This document shows positions 1-10,600 of a DNA stretch of 28,575 bases, one piece after another (positions within the stretch are counted from its first letter, which is position 1; every line of letters starts with the position of its first letter). The notes under the pieces are model-generated. The model had not been told where the DNA came from. It saw only the letters and a program-made list of their open reading frames with translations, and made no database searches. The position numbers and the translations under genes were made by a program. The stretch covers positions 1 to 28,575 of the IMG/VR virus record IMGVR_UViG_3300035190_001032, one strand, 5' to 3'. This DNA is from a virus.

Positions 1-1445
1 TCTCACAGCCGCAGAATACCCTGATCCTTGTAACCAGTACCACGCTTCGGGAAGCGCGGAAACGGATCTGGGGTTCCATCATCTCGCTCCTTACGGTGGT
101 CGAGGACGCACCAATCAAGATTCGGGATTCAATCGGAAACATCGCCTACATCAACGAGAAGGGAGACCTTATCGAGAAAGCTGGCCTCTCGCTTATCGCG
201 GCGGAAAAGAGCAAGACACGGGAAGCGGTCGGCAAGTTTATCGGTATCAAGCAGAAGCGGGTCATCGTCATCGCGGACGAGCTTTCGGAACTGTCGGAGG
301 CGATCCTCAACGCTGGCCTGACTAACTTGTCCAAGAACCCTGATTTCCAGATGATCGGGATGAGCAACCCCAACAGCCGATTCGACGCGTTCGGCGTCTG
401 GTCACAGCCGAAAAGCGGGTGGGACTCGATCGACGCACAGATCGACGACGAGTGGGAGACGAAGTGGGGCGGGAAGTACATCCGTCTTGACGGCGAACGG
501 AGCCCCAACATTCTGGCTGGAGAGACCATCTATCCTTGGCTGCCAACTGAGGCTAAACTGGCAGAGGACAGGGCTTTGCTTGGACCGGAATCTCGCGGCT
601 ACATGCGGATGGTTCGAGCGGTGTTCTTCGACTCCGAAGAGACGGAAGGGATCTACTCCGAGGCGGAGCTGGCCAGAAGCGGTTCCCTTGGAAAGGTGCA
701 GTGGGTCGGGAAGCCGATCGCGGTTGCGGGGCTCGATCCGGCCTTTACCAATGGCGGCGACAGAACGATTCTCTATACCGGAAAGGTTGGCTACGACACG
801 AAGGGCCAATACGTCTGCGAATTGGGAGAGGCGATCCACCTAAACGACGACGCCACAAACAAAGCCATTCCGCGTACATACCAGATTGTCAAACAGATTA
901 AGGACCACTGCGAGAAACGCGGCATCTTGCCAGAGAATCTGGCGGTTGACTCGACTGGCGCTGGAGCGCCTTTCTGTGACGTGCTTGCCGGAGAGTGGTC
1001 TTCCGGATTCCTCCGTGTAGGATTCGGCGGGAAGGCTTCCGATAAAAGGGTAAGCGCAAACAGCAGTCTGGTCGGGGAGGAACTCTACGTGAACCGTGTA
1101 TCCGAACTCTGGTTCGTCGGGAAGGAACTGGTCCGTACCAAACAGCTGTTTGGGATCAGCGGAGATCTGGCCCAAGAGATCTGTGCCCGTAACTACGAGC
1201 TGGTCAAAGGCGGCACGCTCCGTGTGAAGATCGAATCGAAAGCAGATTTCAAGTCTCGCTTCGGTCGTTCGCCCGACTTAGCGGACGCGGCGTTCCTCTG
1301 TCTCGACATGGCCCGCCAGAGGCACGGAGTGGTGGCTGTAGAGCCGTTGCCGGAAAGCTCGGCTAACGGGTTCCAGAAAAGGGGTACGACGTTCCAGTCT
1401 TTGCGGAACGCTCTCTCGTCGGAGATGTCGATGGCTCTGGATTAA
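1..1445 (+). CDS. terL: Terminase large subunit, 5'-truncated
   Basis: This is the C-terminal ~480 residues of the phage DNA-packaging motor; the reading frame is open from base 3, so the true start and the Walker A loop lie upstream of the window. A Walker B-like strand (VIVIADEL, bases ~261-284) has the acidic pair D-E, followed by a coupling-motif-like segment (MIGMSNPNS). The C-terminal half looks like an RNase H-fold nuclease: GLDPAF followed by GGDR (~733-765), then AVDSTGAG (~945-968) and a late acidic cluster (SPDLADAAF, ~1270-1296). In the family the ATPase drives genome translocation into the procapsid through the portal, and the nuclease cuts concatemeric DNA. The GTG at base 96 is internal and is not a start. 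The gene is followed by ~290 bases of control DNA. Confidence 0.9.
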   Translation, partial: SQPQNTLILVTSTTLREARKRIWGSIISLLTVVEDAPIKIRDSIGNIAYINEKGDLIEKAGLSLIAAEKSKTREAVGKFIGIKQKRVIVIADELSELSEAILNAGLTNLSKNPDFQMIGMSNPNSRFDAFGVWSQPKSGWDSIDAQIDDEWETKWGGKYIRLDGERSPNILAGETIYPWLPTEAKLAEDRALLGPESRGYMRMVRAVFFDSEETEGIYSEAELARSGSLGKVQWVGKPIAVAGLDPAFTNGGDRTILYTGKVGYDTKGQYVCELGEAIHLNDDATNKAIPRTYQIVKQIKDHCEKRGILPENLAVDSTGAGAPFCDVLAGEWSSGFLRVGFGGKASDKRVSANSSLVGEELYVNRVSELWFVGKELVRTKQLFGISGDLAQEICARNYELVKGGTLRVKIESKADFKSRFGRSPDLADAAFLCLDMARQRHGVVAVEPLPESSANGFQKRGTTFQSLRNALSSEMSMALD

Positions 1446-1517
1446 GGGTTCAGGGTTCCCGATCGGGATCTTATGTGCTGCTCATGTGCAGTTACGGCTA
1501 AAATGTGCCGGATCGGT

Positions 1518-1531
1518 AATGTATTTACATT
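1518..1531. promoter_or_regulatory. Operator-like palindrome AATGT-N4-ACATT, site 1
   Basis: AATGT ATTT ACATT is a 5-bp-arm inverted repeat with a 4-base centre, in the left outer arm of the large inverted repeat. Related sites occur at 1672-1685, 1715-1724 and 2027-2042, which suggests a shared dimeric regulator. The regulator is unknown. Confidence 0.45.
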
Positions 1532-1684
1532 GTAGTTTGATTGCCTGTTTGGACCCCCTACTTGAAAACTTTCTATAGAATAGAATAAACCGTTTGCTCT
1601 ATAGCTCAAACTGTTTAATAGAGTTTAGAAAAAGTTTTTATATAGGGTTCTTGTAAGGGCAATCAAACTACAATGTAAATACAT
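1519..1684. repeat. 27-bp perfect inverted repeat enclosing a nested palindrome
   Basis: Bases 1519-1545 are the exact reverse complement of 1658-1684 (27 of 27). The 112 bases between the arms contain further imperfect arms: AAAACTTTCTA at 1565-1575 against TAGAAAAAGTTTT at 1626-1638, and AAACCGTTTG at 1586-1595 against CAAACTGTTT at 1607-1616, centred on CTATAG. Each outer arm carries an AATGT-N4-ACAT site. Possible roles are a cruciform or hairpin signal, a regulator array or a replication origin; the sequence alone does not decide. Confidence 0.8.
1552..1645. repeat. Nested palindrome, copy 1
   Basis: This stretch closely resembles bases 25408-25499. Both share an ACCCC tract, then ACTTTCTATA, AAAC-Y-GTTTG, CTATAGCTCAAAC, GTTTA, TAGAAAA and a closing GTTTTTATAT. 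In this copy the inner stem AAACCGTTTG/CAAACTGTTT carries one mismatch. It lies inside the 27-bp inverted repeat, upstream of the rightward genes at 1733 onward. Confidence 0.75.
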
Positions 1685-1685
1685 C
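1672..1685. promoter_or_regulatory. Operator-like palindrome AATGT-N4-ACAT, site 2
   Basis: AATGT AAAT ACATC is the mirror copy of site 1 in the right outer arm, with the last base of the motif changed. It ends 10 bases upstream of the -35 box of the promoter for the gene at 1733. Confidence 0.4.
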
Positions 1686-1695
1686 AATAAAAATA

Positions 1696-1724
1696 TTGAC
1701 ATCCAAAGCCAAAGAATGTACATT
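1696..1724 (+). promoter_or_regulatory. Sigma70-type promoter, leaderless, for the gene at 1733
   Basis: TTGACA at 1696-1701, a 17-base spacer and TACATT at 1719-1724. Only eight bases separate the -10 box from the ATG at 1733, so transcription should begin at or next to the start codon. The -10 box overlaps a perfect 10-base palindrome AATGTACATT (1715-1724), a plausible repressor site. Confidence 0.65.
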
Positions 1725-1732
1725 GTAATCAC

Positions 1733-2026
1733 ATGGCTGCTCCACGATTTAAGAGACTATCTTCCGGTCAGATCCAATATATGGGAGAGAAGTACGCTGG
1801 CTTTAATAAGCCGAAGAAGGCACCAGCTGGCTCTCCAAAGAAGTTTGTAGTTTTGGGTAAGGAAGGTGACAAAGTCAAAAAGGTCTCTTTTGGCGCGAGA
1901 GGCTACGAGGATTATACCCAACACAAAGATCCCAAACGGAGGGCCAACTTTCGGTCTAGACACAGCTGCCAAACAGCGAACGACAAGACGACAGCCCGCC
2001 ACTGGGCATGCAAACATTTGTGGTGA
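1733..2026 (+). CDS. Small basic conserved phage protein
   Basis: This 97-residue protein is rich in K and R. A strand-like KKVSFG (residues 49-54) is followed by a C-terminal block, DPKRRANFRSRHSC then KTTARHWACKHLW, with C79, C93 and a conserved-looking R-H-W-x-C-K pattern. From memory, similar small proteins with an S-F-G turn and a terminal 'ARYW-C-K-W' motif recur in diverse phages; their function is not established, and the paired C/H residues might bind metal or nucleic acid. The ATG lies eight bases after a -10 box and no Shine-Dalgarno sequence is possible, so the message is probably leaderless. It is the first gene of the rightward cluster that leads to the giant protein. A virion or DNA-packaging accessory role is inference only. 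Confidence 0.75.
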   Translation: MAAPRFKRLSSGQIQYMGEKYAGFNKPKKAPAGSPKKFVVLGKEGDKVKKVSFGARGYEDYTQHKDPKRRANFRSRHSCQTANDKTTARHWACKHLW

Positions 2027-2042
2027 TAATGTATTGACATTA
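2027..2042. promoter_or_regulatory. Operator-like palindrome TAATGT-N4-ACATTA
   Basis: TAATGT ATTG ACATTA has 6-bp arms and begins at the base after the stop codon of the gene at 1733. It covers the -35 box (2034-2039) of the next promoter, so a bound protein would block or modulate RNA polymerase. It is the most symmetric member of the AATGT-N4-ACATT set. Confidence 0.5.
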
Positions 2043-2062
2043 GTTTTTTGTTAAATTAAAAT
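2034..2062 (+). promoter_or_regulatory. Sigma70-type promoter, leaderless, for the gene at 2070
   Basis: TTGACA at 2034-2039, a 17-base spacer and TAAAAT at 2057-2062. The ATG at 2070 is seven bases beyond the -10 box, so the start codon should coincide with the transcription start. The flanks are A+T rich and there is no Shine-Dalgarno sequence. Confidence 0.7.
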
Positions 2063-2069
2063 CAATTTT

Positions 2070-3593
2070 ATGGCTGCGCCTGACATTACTTCCGGAAACG
2101 ATGCCTTAACGGCTATCAATAAAAGATTAGAAGAGTTAGGCTTCGACCCGAAGTATGTTGGGTTTAAAGGTAGCCTTAACAAATCAGTCAAACAGCTTTC
2201 AGAATCGCAAAAGAAAATCAAAGGGAAGTCCCGAATCGATACAGAAAGGCTCCAAAAAGAAAAAGGACGTGCGTGGGCCTCCTCGCTAACTCCCGAACAG
2301 CGACAGACTATTTCCGCTTACAGAGAGTACGACACTGCGAGAGAGGATCTCGCCCGTAGAGCCGCTGAATCTTTGAACACGCCGAAAGGATCGGCAATTA
2401 GTCGTGAAGAAGCCGCTAGAAAGGCTGTCGATGAACTCGCAAGAACTGAGCGGGAAGGGCAAGATATTGGTGTACCAACTGCACCAACAACTGAGCCCGC
2501 ACCTCAGGATAGTTACGATCCAGAAAAAATGAAACAGTGGCTAGATAAAACCATAGCCGAGCGGAGAGCACTCCGCAATGTTGCAGGTCCTAGCGAAACC
2601 CCAAAGTCCCAAACTACTGAGTCGCCTTCTTCCACAGACCCTGCTAGGGTAGGTGCTAGTTTCAAAAGGCAGCTTCTTGCCGACGAAGTAAAACGTTTTG
2701 CTGGGGGCGGATCAAAAGAAACAGCTGAGTCTCTAATCGAACAAGGCGGTGAGGTCGGAGTTTCTCGCGAGCAACTTTCTAATTTGTACAAACAGTACAG
2801 AGCAGAATCAGAAAAAGGTCCAACAAAGCTGGACGGGGGATCCATGTTTGAACAAGAAGAGGAACAAGCACGCGCACGTTCTAAAGCCTCTGGAGCTTTC
2901 GGCGGAGATGATTGGCGTGGCCGTTCTTCGGCTAATTCTGTATCAACTCCCGACTTGGATCAGTATGCAAGTGACGCGTTCGGCGCTCGCCCAATGGGCA
3001 GTGAGCGGAGAGTGATCACTTCGCCAGAAGGGCAGATGCGTCTGATAGCGCGGAAAGCAGACAGAGCTGGTATCAACATCAATTCATTGATTTCCGCTAA
3101 TAAAGGTGACGTCGCGGCATCGTTTGACGCACTTGAGGCAGCTGGTTTTTCGCCAAAGGGAATCCGGTCGGAGGAGGAAGTGAGAGCCCGCCCAGAACTA
3201 GCCGCTCAACAACGGGAAGCAAGAGCGGAAATACTTCGGAGACAGGCAGCACAAGCACGCGTTGAAAGAGAAGCCGCAGAGCGTGCTGCGAAGGAAGAAG
3301 CGGACCGTAAAGAAGCAGATCGTATCGCGAAAGAGGAAGCAGCCCGTAAAGAAGCAGAGCGTCTTGCGAAAGAGGAAGAGGACCGCAAAGAAAAAGAGCG
3401 ACTCGCAAAAGAAGAAGAAGCCCGCAAAGAAGCAGAGCGTTCCTCGCAACAGGGGACATCAAATCCAAATTCAACTCAACTGACAGATTCTTCCTCAGAA
3501 ACATCAAACCCCAATTCAAGACCACTAAGGGATTCCTCACCAAAAACAGCGAATCCTAATTCAAGACCCACAAACCCGAATAGGCGGGGCTAA
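2070..3593 (+). CDS. Charged coiled-coil protein with NPNS repeats
   Basis: This 507-residue protein is unrecognised. It is very rich in E, K, R, A and S. Residues ~370-460 form a long charged helix of repeated E-A-E-R/L-A-K-E-E-E units, resembling a TolA-like coiled coil, and the DNA there is correspondingly repetitive. The C-terminal ~45 residues carry four N-P-N copies, three of them as N-P-N-S joined by D-S-S spacers. There is no signal peptide or membrane segment. It has its own leaderless promoter and lies 17 bases upstream of the next gene, in the run that ends with the giant protein. By position it may be a virion or internal head protein or an assembly factor; that is inference. Confidence 0.7.
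   Translation: MAAPDITSGNDALTAINKRLEELGFDPKYVGFKGSLNKSVKQLSESQKKIKGKSRIDTERLQKEKGRAWASSLTPEQRQTISAYREYDTAREDLARRAAESLNTPKGSAISREEAARKAVDELARTEREGQDIGVPTAPTTEPAPQDSYDPEKMKQWLDKTIAERRALRNVAGPSETPKSQTTESPSSTDPARVGASFKRQLLADEVKRFAGGGSKETAESLIEQGGEVGVSREQLSNLYKQYRAESEKGPTKLDGGSMFEQEEEQARARSKASGAFGGDDWRGRSSANSVSTPDLDQYASDAFGARPMGSERRVITSPEGQMRLIARKADRAGININSLISANKGDVAASFDALEAAGFSPKGIRSEEEVRARPELAAQQREARAEILRRQAAQARVEREAAERAAKEEADRKEADRIAKEEAARKEAERLAKEEEDRKEKERLAKEEEARKEAERSSQQGTSNPNSTQLTDSSSETSNPNSRPLRDSSPKTANPNSRPTNPNRRG
3290..3445 (+). repeat. Imperfect tandem repeat coding for E/K/R-rich coiled coil
   Basis: Imperfect ~33-39-base units (GCGAAAGAGGAAG, CGCAAAGAAGCAGAGCG and variants) encode the repeated K-E-E-x-R-K-E-A-E-R-L-A pattern in the gene at 2070. 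Such DNA can change copy number by recombination or slippage. Confidence 0.5.
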
Positions 3594-3610
3594 AGGCAAT
3601 ATAGGATATT

Positions 3611-4615
3611 ATGGACGAATTCGATTACTCCAATGACATCGCTCCCTTGAAGGGAAACTATTTCCGTGACAAGTATTCCGGAAGTACGATGTCTCAAGAT
3701 GAGCGTCGCGGCCTTGAGCTTATGGAACTCAAAGGGCTTGAGGACCGACTCGTTCAAGATCTTAATTTCCGAAAAATATCTAATGATCTTCGTAGTTCTG
3801 AAATACAATTCGAGGAGCAGAAACTACAGCTTGAAAAAATGAAGAACGATGCGAAGATCGAACGGGAATCCTTAACCACTATTCCGGAAGCTACTAAGCA
3901 TCTTGATGGGATCCTTAACAATCCAAACACAAGCGACAGCGAGAAGGCTTATCTTGTCGCCGATTATAAATTCCAAAATGCTCCTCTAATTGGCGTTAGC
4001 AAATCGTTTAATAATCTCCTCGCTTCCGCAGAGGGTAAGCTCGAATCCCGCAAACAAGAGACGGAACAAGTCAAACCTTTGGTTAACGCTCTCGTTCAAT
4101 CGGGGCAACCAGAAGCCCTTAAAAAGGTTCTCGGAGGCAAGAACTTCGCGATGGCCGACGAATATGTAGCAACTGCTGAAGCTATCGCTGCTTCCAAGAA
4201 GTCCGAATCCGTAAGTGAGACCGCACTGAAAGAACAAGAATATGCTCGCGGAATGGAGAAAGAAATGCGTGCGTCTCAAACCGCTCTGCTCACAGATTAC
4301 ATGGGGACAATCCGCAAACTAACCCCACCCAAGCCTAAAACAGATGAGCTAGAGATCGGAACTCTCGGTGGAAATAAAAATACTTCAGCGATTCCAAAAG
4401 TAGAAACGCTAAAATACACGAAAGAAGACCGAGCAGAACTCGAAGAAATCGTCCGCTCCCTCAACGAAAATGTTGACGAGCAGAGACTTCTCTCTGCTCC
4501 GGATATCGATCTTTATAAGGCTGCGCTTGAGAGCACAACCGGAACCTTGAAAAATCTTGCTGGATTTAAATCTCAATTTAGGAGAGACAAATTTCGTAAT
4601 ACTCCTACCGAATAA
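3611..4615 (+). CDS. Helical protein, possible virion component
   Basis: This 334-residue protein is unrecognised. It is soluble and charged with predicted long helices. A probable coiled coil occupies residues ~30-95, with a second helical, A/E/K-rich stretch over ~125-235. No catalytic motif, signal peptide or membrane segment is visible. A weak AGGA (3603-3606) lies four bases before the ATG, making it one of few genes here with anything like a Shine-Dalgarno sequence. It sits between the coiled-coil gene and the giant gene with gaps of 17 and ~28 bases, so the three are probably co-transcribed. In many podoviruses small internal virion proteins precede the giant ejected protein, which makes that role plausible but unproven. 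Confidence 0.65.
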   Translation: MDEFDYSNDIAPLKGNYFRDKYSGSTMSQDERRGLELMELKGLEDRLVQDLNFRKISNDLRSSEIQFEEQKLQLEKMKNDAKIERESLTTIPEATKHLDGILNNPNTSDSEKAYLVADYKFQNAPLIGVSKSFNNLLASAEGKLESRKQETEQVKPLVNALVQSGQPEALKKVLGGKNFAMADEYVATAEAIAASKKSESVSETALKEQEYARGMEKEMRASQTALLTDYMGTIRKLTPPKPKTDELEIGTLGGNKNTSAIPKVETLKYTKEDRAELEEIVRSLNENVDEQRLLSAPDIDLYKAALESTTGTLKNLAGFKSQFRRDKFRNTPTE

Positions 4616-4643
4616 CAACAATAACAAATAACTAGTGTCTGCT

Positions 4644-7600
4644 ATGTCAGAGCTTAATAAACTACTACAAGAAGATCCGGACTTTCTTTCCATTGACGAT
4701 TGGAAAAAAGAAAATGATACCGGAGAGGAACTTAAAAACCGCAAGAATTACGCTGAGTATGTTCGCGGCGAATACGCATCTGCTGGATTGTATGATGATC
4801 GAATAGCTAATGAGATCACACAGTCAACTCTTGAAAGCGCAATCTTAGATGGCGCGGTTGAACCAGACGACGATGTTGCCAAGGAGATACTACTTACTCC
4901 TGATGAACCCGATCTGGACTCCAAGCTCCAGATGGTGGTAAGTAATTTGGATACAGAAGAACCCGCTTGGAAAGCGGCGTCTACATATCTCGCTTTCAAA
5001 AAAGCCAATCCCGAAGGGGTAGAAGTACCGGAAGAGATCCGACTTAAAGGAGAGGATTACTTTGCCGACGCTTCGATGATGGCTGATTCTGGCTACCGTA
5101 AAGCGGCGAAGAATGCCGTGCGTAGTGGAGAACTCCCCCTTGCTAAAGTAAAGAATGAAGAAGGCGAATACGAGATCCTTGTTTCCCCGAACCTTGGCTC
5201 CATGAATATGGCTGAGGCTATCCGCGCCAGCAAAAGGGGCGGGGTCTCATTTTCCGACACGACAGCTGTTCAGTCGAAGCTCTCCACTCCGGTCGGTTTT
5301 TCTGAGCCGATGTACAAGATCGAACGGTATTCACAAGCCGCTTCTGCAATTGAAGAATACTCCAAGAAGGACAAGCTCACAGCAACAATCATTCAAAATT
5401 ATTCTGATGAATTGGCCGCCGCTGACAAAGACGGGCGGGCCTCCAAATCATTTGAAGATAGAGCTTCTCTGCTCCGCTATGAATTAAATAAAAGCGGACT
5501 CCTTCCAGAAGATGAAGCCGTCACAGACGAAGAGGTTTCAAAAGCGATGACACAGATCGCTTACAACAACGCTAATGCTAGTGGTAAATTCAAACTCTAC
5601 GATAATCCGGAGGAAGCATACAAGAACGTACGTAACGTTGGTTTCGGTGGAGCGTTTGTTCACCCCGCTGCATTAGTAAATGATGACCTTTACAAGCAAT
5701 CAGTTACTGACAACCCTAACCTTTCTGAAGACCAGAAGAAAGTTATTGAAGCCCGTCGCGAGCCGATGCTCCAGCAAACCTTCGACCAACACAATGACAT
5801 CCTATCAAAGTCTTCAATGTCAGATGAGTGGCTTAATGCCCTCCAATCTGGCCGCGTAAATAAAAAGAAAGACACCGAAATTCTTAAAGAGTTTGTTTCA
5901 AATCCAGACAACTTTAGTGAGGTCGGAGACCGCATATCTGGAGTCGTCGGATCGATCGTTGACGGCTTCGGCGAAATGGCCGCCGCTATCCCGATGATGA
6001 TGGGCGCTGATTGGGCTCGCGACTACATGGTCGGCAACATCAAGGAACGCAGTAACCGCAAAGAGGTTGCTCGTTTGTTTGGTGCAGAGTATGGCGTTGG
6101 TCAAGAGATCATGGAGTCGATCGCCCCGATGTTGGCCGACATGGGAGCCACCACACTTCTCGCCGGACTCACCGCTCCGGCAGCCGGAACTGGCGGGGCG
6201 TTATATCTCTCATCAAAGCAAGGCGCTCGTCTCACAGCAAAGGGAATGCTCAAGTCGATGACCTCTAACGCTCTTCGCCAGCTCCCAACGGAGACTATCG
6301 AGGAAGCGGCAGAAAGACTTGTCACACAAAACCTCATTAAGGCTTCTACTGCTGAAGCGGGAATTAGCGGAGCCCAAGCTGCGATCAAAGGATTTAATAG
6401 CCAACTTGTAAAAAAGGTTGGGTTGGCTCCAGCTATTGCTCTCCCTGCTTTCAATCGTTCCGCCGGATCGACATATGCCTCTGTCTACACAACTCTGGAA
6501 AATAACAAAGACCTCACTCCAGAAGAAAAACATGACCGCGCCCTTGGAGCGGCAATGACAAGTGGCTCTATCACCGCTGCTATTACGGCGGGCTTCTCTG
6601 GCTTCGGTCGCGGCGGTATTGAGAACGCCCTCCTCGGCGGAGCGTCGCGCAAACAAGTTAAAAATATCATGTCGCGTCTCGCTAACGTCGATGATATTCC
6701 GGATGATGTATTTAATAAAGTCATCGCGAAACAGGTTTCTGATACGATGAAAAAACAAGCGTCGTTCGGACTCGGCAAAGAGATCGTTAAGAACTCCCTT
6801 GATGAAGGCGCTGAAGAAGGTCTCGACCAATTCATTAACTCTTTTGTTACAGATGCTGCTACCGATGAGAACACTCCCTTCCTTGAAAGACTCGAACAAG
6901 CCGGACGCGCTGCTTTGATCGGCGGCGTCATCGGCGGCGGCGTGCCCGCTGTCAAAGCCGTTAAGAATTCGATCATACGTCGCAGTGACGTTAGCGCACA
7001 GATGGCTGTTGAGGTTGACTTCGCTAAAGGAGTTAGCCAAAAACTTACAGAAGCCGGAAGCCCCCTCACGGCGCAAACCGTTTATGGAATCCTCACCGCT
7101 CCGAGACGCACACGCGCCCCGATTGCCCAAGCGATTCTCGAAGCATCTCGCCAGCCCGCTATCGGAACTGTTGCTGAGACAACAGCAGAAACTCCAGAAG
7201 TCAAAGATGCTGCCGAACCAGATATCGCTACGACTCAAGAACGGATTGTCGAAGCACTCAACAACTCAACATCTCCAGACACCGTAGCCAAAGCCATCGT
7301 TGATTCGCGTGGACAGTCGCAGTTCGGTTTTGTGGAAGAGCTTCCTTTGAACGAAGTTGTAAAGCGCGGACGCACTGTTCGCAAGCCGACCGGATCAACT
7401 GATCCCGTAACCCAACAGATGGAGTTTGATTTTAACTCGCAACGGGAGAACAAACCACAGGATCAACTTGATCTCGGACTCGACGTCCCCGCTGCCGACG
7501 CACCGAAAGTAAAAGTCAGACGCACATCGACTGTTAATAAGAGCGTCGAGAAAGCCGGACTAGCCGAACAACTCGGACTTGATTTCGATCGAGCCGTTAC

Positions 7601-10600
7601 CGAAGAGCAGAACAATCACATCGATGCGAACTATTCGGACGAAGATCTTACCGATCAAGAACGCTCAGATATCGAAGCGGAACTTCAAGGAGAGCTTGGA
7701 CAGTTACCAGATAACGAACGCATCCGAGCAACAATCGAACTTTTCGGAGCCCTCGAATCAGGACAACCAAAAGCACCAAAAGGCAAAAGCGTCGCTAAAG
7801 ACGTGCCTGCTCAAGTAACCGCTGCTCCGGCAAAGCCAGCTGCTAAACTTCCAAAAGCTGCAAAGGTCCCAACGATTTCAAACATGCCAGTTGCCGATGA
7901 GCCAATGTTTGCTTCGGACGAATTCATTGACGACGAACTGATCGGCCAAGAGGTTGGCGCGATGACGAAGATCGCTACCTTCGGTTATCCAGTTCGCCTT
8001 GAGCGCAAAGCCCTGCACGGAATGCCACAACGCGGCAAGTATCCTAAAGGATACCTCGCCGGAAAATCCGACATGGTCGCTCGCAAAGTTAATGAGCTTT
8101 ATCCAGTCAGCATGCCGACGGATGTTATCGCCGTTGATGAGATTACTGGAAAAGATAAAGTTTCTTACTACGACCCACAAGCCAAGAAGGTCGTCCGCAA
8201 AGCGCCGAAGGCTTTCGTCGATGAGAACGGAGTCGGTATCTTCAACAACGATCCCGTTTCCATGAAGCTGTTGCTCGACCGCCGCATTCCGGTTGTCGTT
8301 CCCGAATCCTTTACCGGAACCCTTAACCCGTCTTTCCGGACGCGAGCTTCCGGAGGCATGCAGTTCCTCAACGATATCGTTATGACAAATCCCGAATCCG
8401 GAACCGGATTCGTGTCTGTCCTTACCAAGCAAGACAAAGTCATTTCGGGAGAGCCCAACTACAAGTACTACGAAAACCTGTCCACGTTCACAGCTCTGTT
8501 CAACGAAGGCGTCGCAGAACGCACTGTGCCCGATCCGAAAGGCAAGGCAGCTGACGTTACTGTCGCCAGCATTATCCAAGACGCTGACCAGCTTTATATC
8601 ACCGCATCTACCGATAGGCCAACCAGCGCGTACGGAGATCCCGATAAGGCGCGTGCCACCCTTCGGTCTATCCTGAAGCCGAGACAGGGAACCCTTGAGC
8701 GGGAGTTCCTTGAAGCCGCTATTCCAGCGTTTAACATGGCTGTTCGCAAGGAGGCTTACCTACACGAACTCCGCCTCGGAATGGACAAGTTCGCTGAACG
8801 CAAGTCCGGTGAGGCAACACCGACCCTCAAGGCCAACAAGATTGGAGAAGCCATAACGGACTTTGTTTCGCGTACCAAAGTGGACAAAGTTACGGCGGCC
8901 CGCAACGTTGCACAAGTATTCGGTTCCGATATCAATCCGGACAAGCAACCAGAGCTAGTCATCCAGAAGTTCATCGAGGACACAGTTCTTACAAGACGCC
9001 CGAACATGCCCACCTATCGCGAGATCGGTGCAAAGGTCGGCAACGCGTTTGCCGAACAACAACGGAGCCGCGACATCTTTACCCGCAAGGCATTGTTCCA
9101 GACTACCGATCCGACCGATCTCGCACAGATCCGCGAAGAGCAAACGGAAATCTTTAACGCCGAAGCCGAAGCAGCAGACAATACATTCATCGCTCCGACC
9201 GAACCCTTCGATGCACCAGATTCTGGCTTGATCTCGAAGGCTCTTGAGGAAGCGGCTTTTGATGCGGCGGACGCTTTGGACACAGATCCGGAGATGCGTG
9301 CCGTGATCGACAAGATGCTTCGTCAAACGGTGTTCAAAGGCAACAGCGCGATCGACGTCACGAAACTCAGCTCGACCGATGCGTTTGGCATGCTCGCCTC
9401 TTGGATGTCTTCCGGAAACTACAACACCAATCCGGTCGCTCTTAAATTCCAACGCGATCTCCGCGACGGCGTTTATGAGAACGGCGAGAGACTTCGCCGC
9501 CCACTCAAGCTGATGTACCTCAGCTCCAAGACTATCGAAGGCGATCCAACGAAGGACGACGCCTATGTCGATTCGATCCGCGAGAACTTGGCGAACTCCT
9601 TTGGCCGTCCGGTCTCCAAGCAGGAGGCTTCCGCCTTCATCAAGTCGATCGGCGGAGCGGTACAGAAACTTTGGTCGCGCTCCTATGTCCGTGGAGAACA
9701 AATCATTTTCGCCCGACAGCAGAACGACGCCGATGTGGCACGCCTTGGACTGAAGACCAACGATCCGGAATCGGTGATCAACGCGTTCAAAGTGATCGCC
9801 TCTACCGAAGCCGATCCGAACAAGCGTCTGCTCGCCAAGCTCCTACTGGAGAATCAAGGATACATCCGCCAAGTCGAGTTCTCTCTGGACGAATCTCCGC
9901 TTGAATACTCTGGCGGCTACATCGTCGGATCCAACGGACAGCCGATGATCTCCGTCAACTTGGACGGCCACAACGGTCGCGGGCTTGCCGATGTTCTCCT
10001 CCATGAGTACACCCACGCCTTTGTCAGTATCTCCGCCACAAGCCCGAACGAGAACCTCAACGCCGCGCAGCGCGGTTCGCTCCAACGACTCAACGGAATC
10101 CTCGAACTTGCCCGCCGCTCTGCCGCAGACAGCAACATCACCGATCCGATTTTGCTCGACGGGCTTGAGAACATTAACGAGTTCGTCGCACACTTCTTTA
10201 CCAGTACAGATTTCCAAGGATATCTGAAGTCGTTGCTCCCGCCGACCAAACAGCGTGGCTTCTTTGCCCGCACGATCGATGCCGTTCTTGACATGTTCGG
10301 TCTCAACAGATCGAAACAGTCGAACTACCAGAAGGCGTTCGCCGATATGGTTGACCTCACAAGGGCCGCCGTTCTCCGCGCTCCGCTGACTCCGAAGGGA
10401 CTGATCAACCGTCTCGCGAATCCTGCATCCCGAACCCTGCAACAGGTTTCCGAAGCCGCTCAAGCGATACGCCAGACTCTGGCCACATCGGTAGAACAGC
10501 CGACTCAGTACGAAGTCTACGACCGCCAGACTGGCGAAGTCGTGTGGACTGGTACACGACGCGACATCGCGAGACAGGTACAGGACAACCGCGACAATGC

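Larger units (their letters stand above)
1446..1732. promoter_or_regulatory. Intergenic control region after terL
   Basis: This 287-base gap holds no credible gene. It contains a 27-base perfect inverted repeat (1519-1545 with 1658-1684) enclosing a second imperfect palindrome (1552-1645), three AATGT/ACATT palindromic sites and one sigma70-type promoter aimed at the gene at 1733. It is much richer in A+T than its flanks. No GC-rich stem with a T-run is seen right after terL, so termination there is not evident. Confidence 0.7.
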
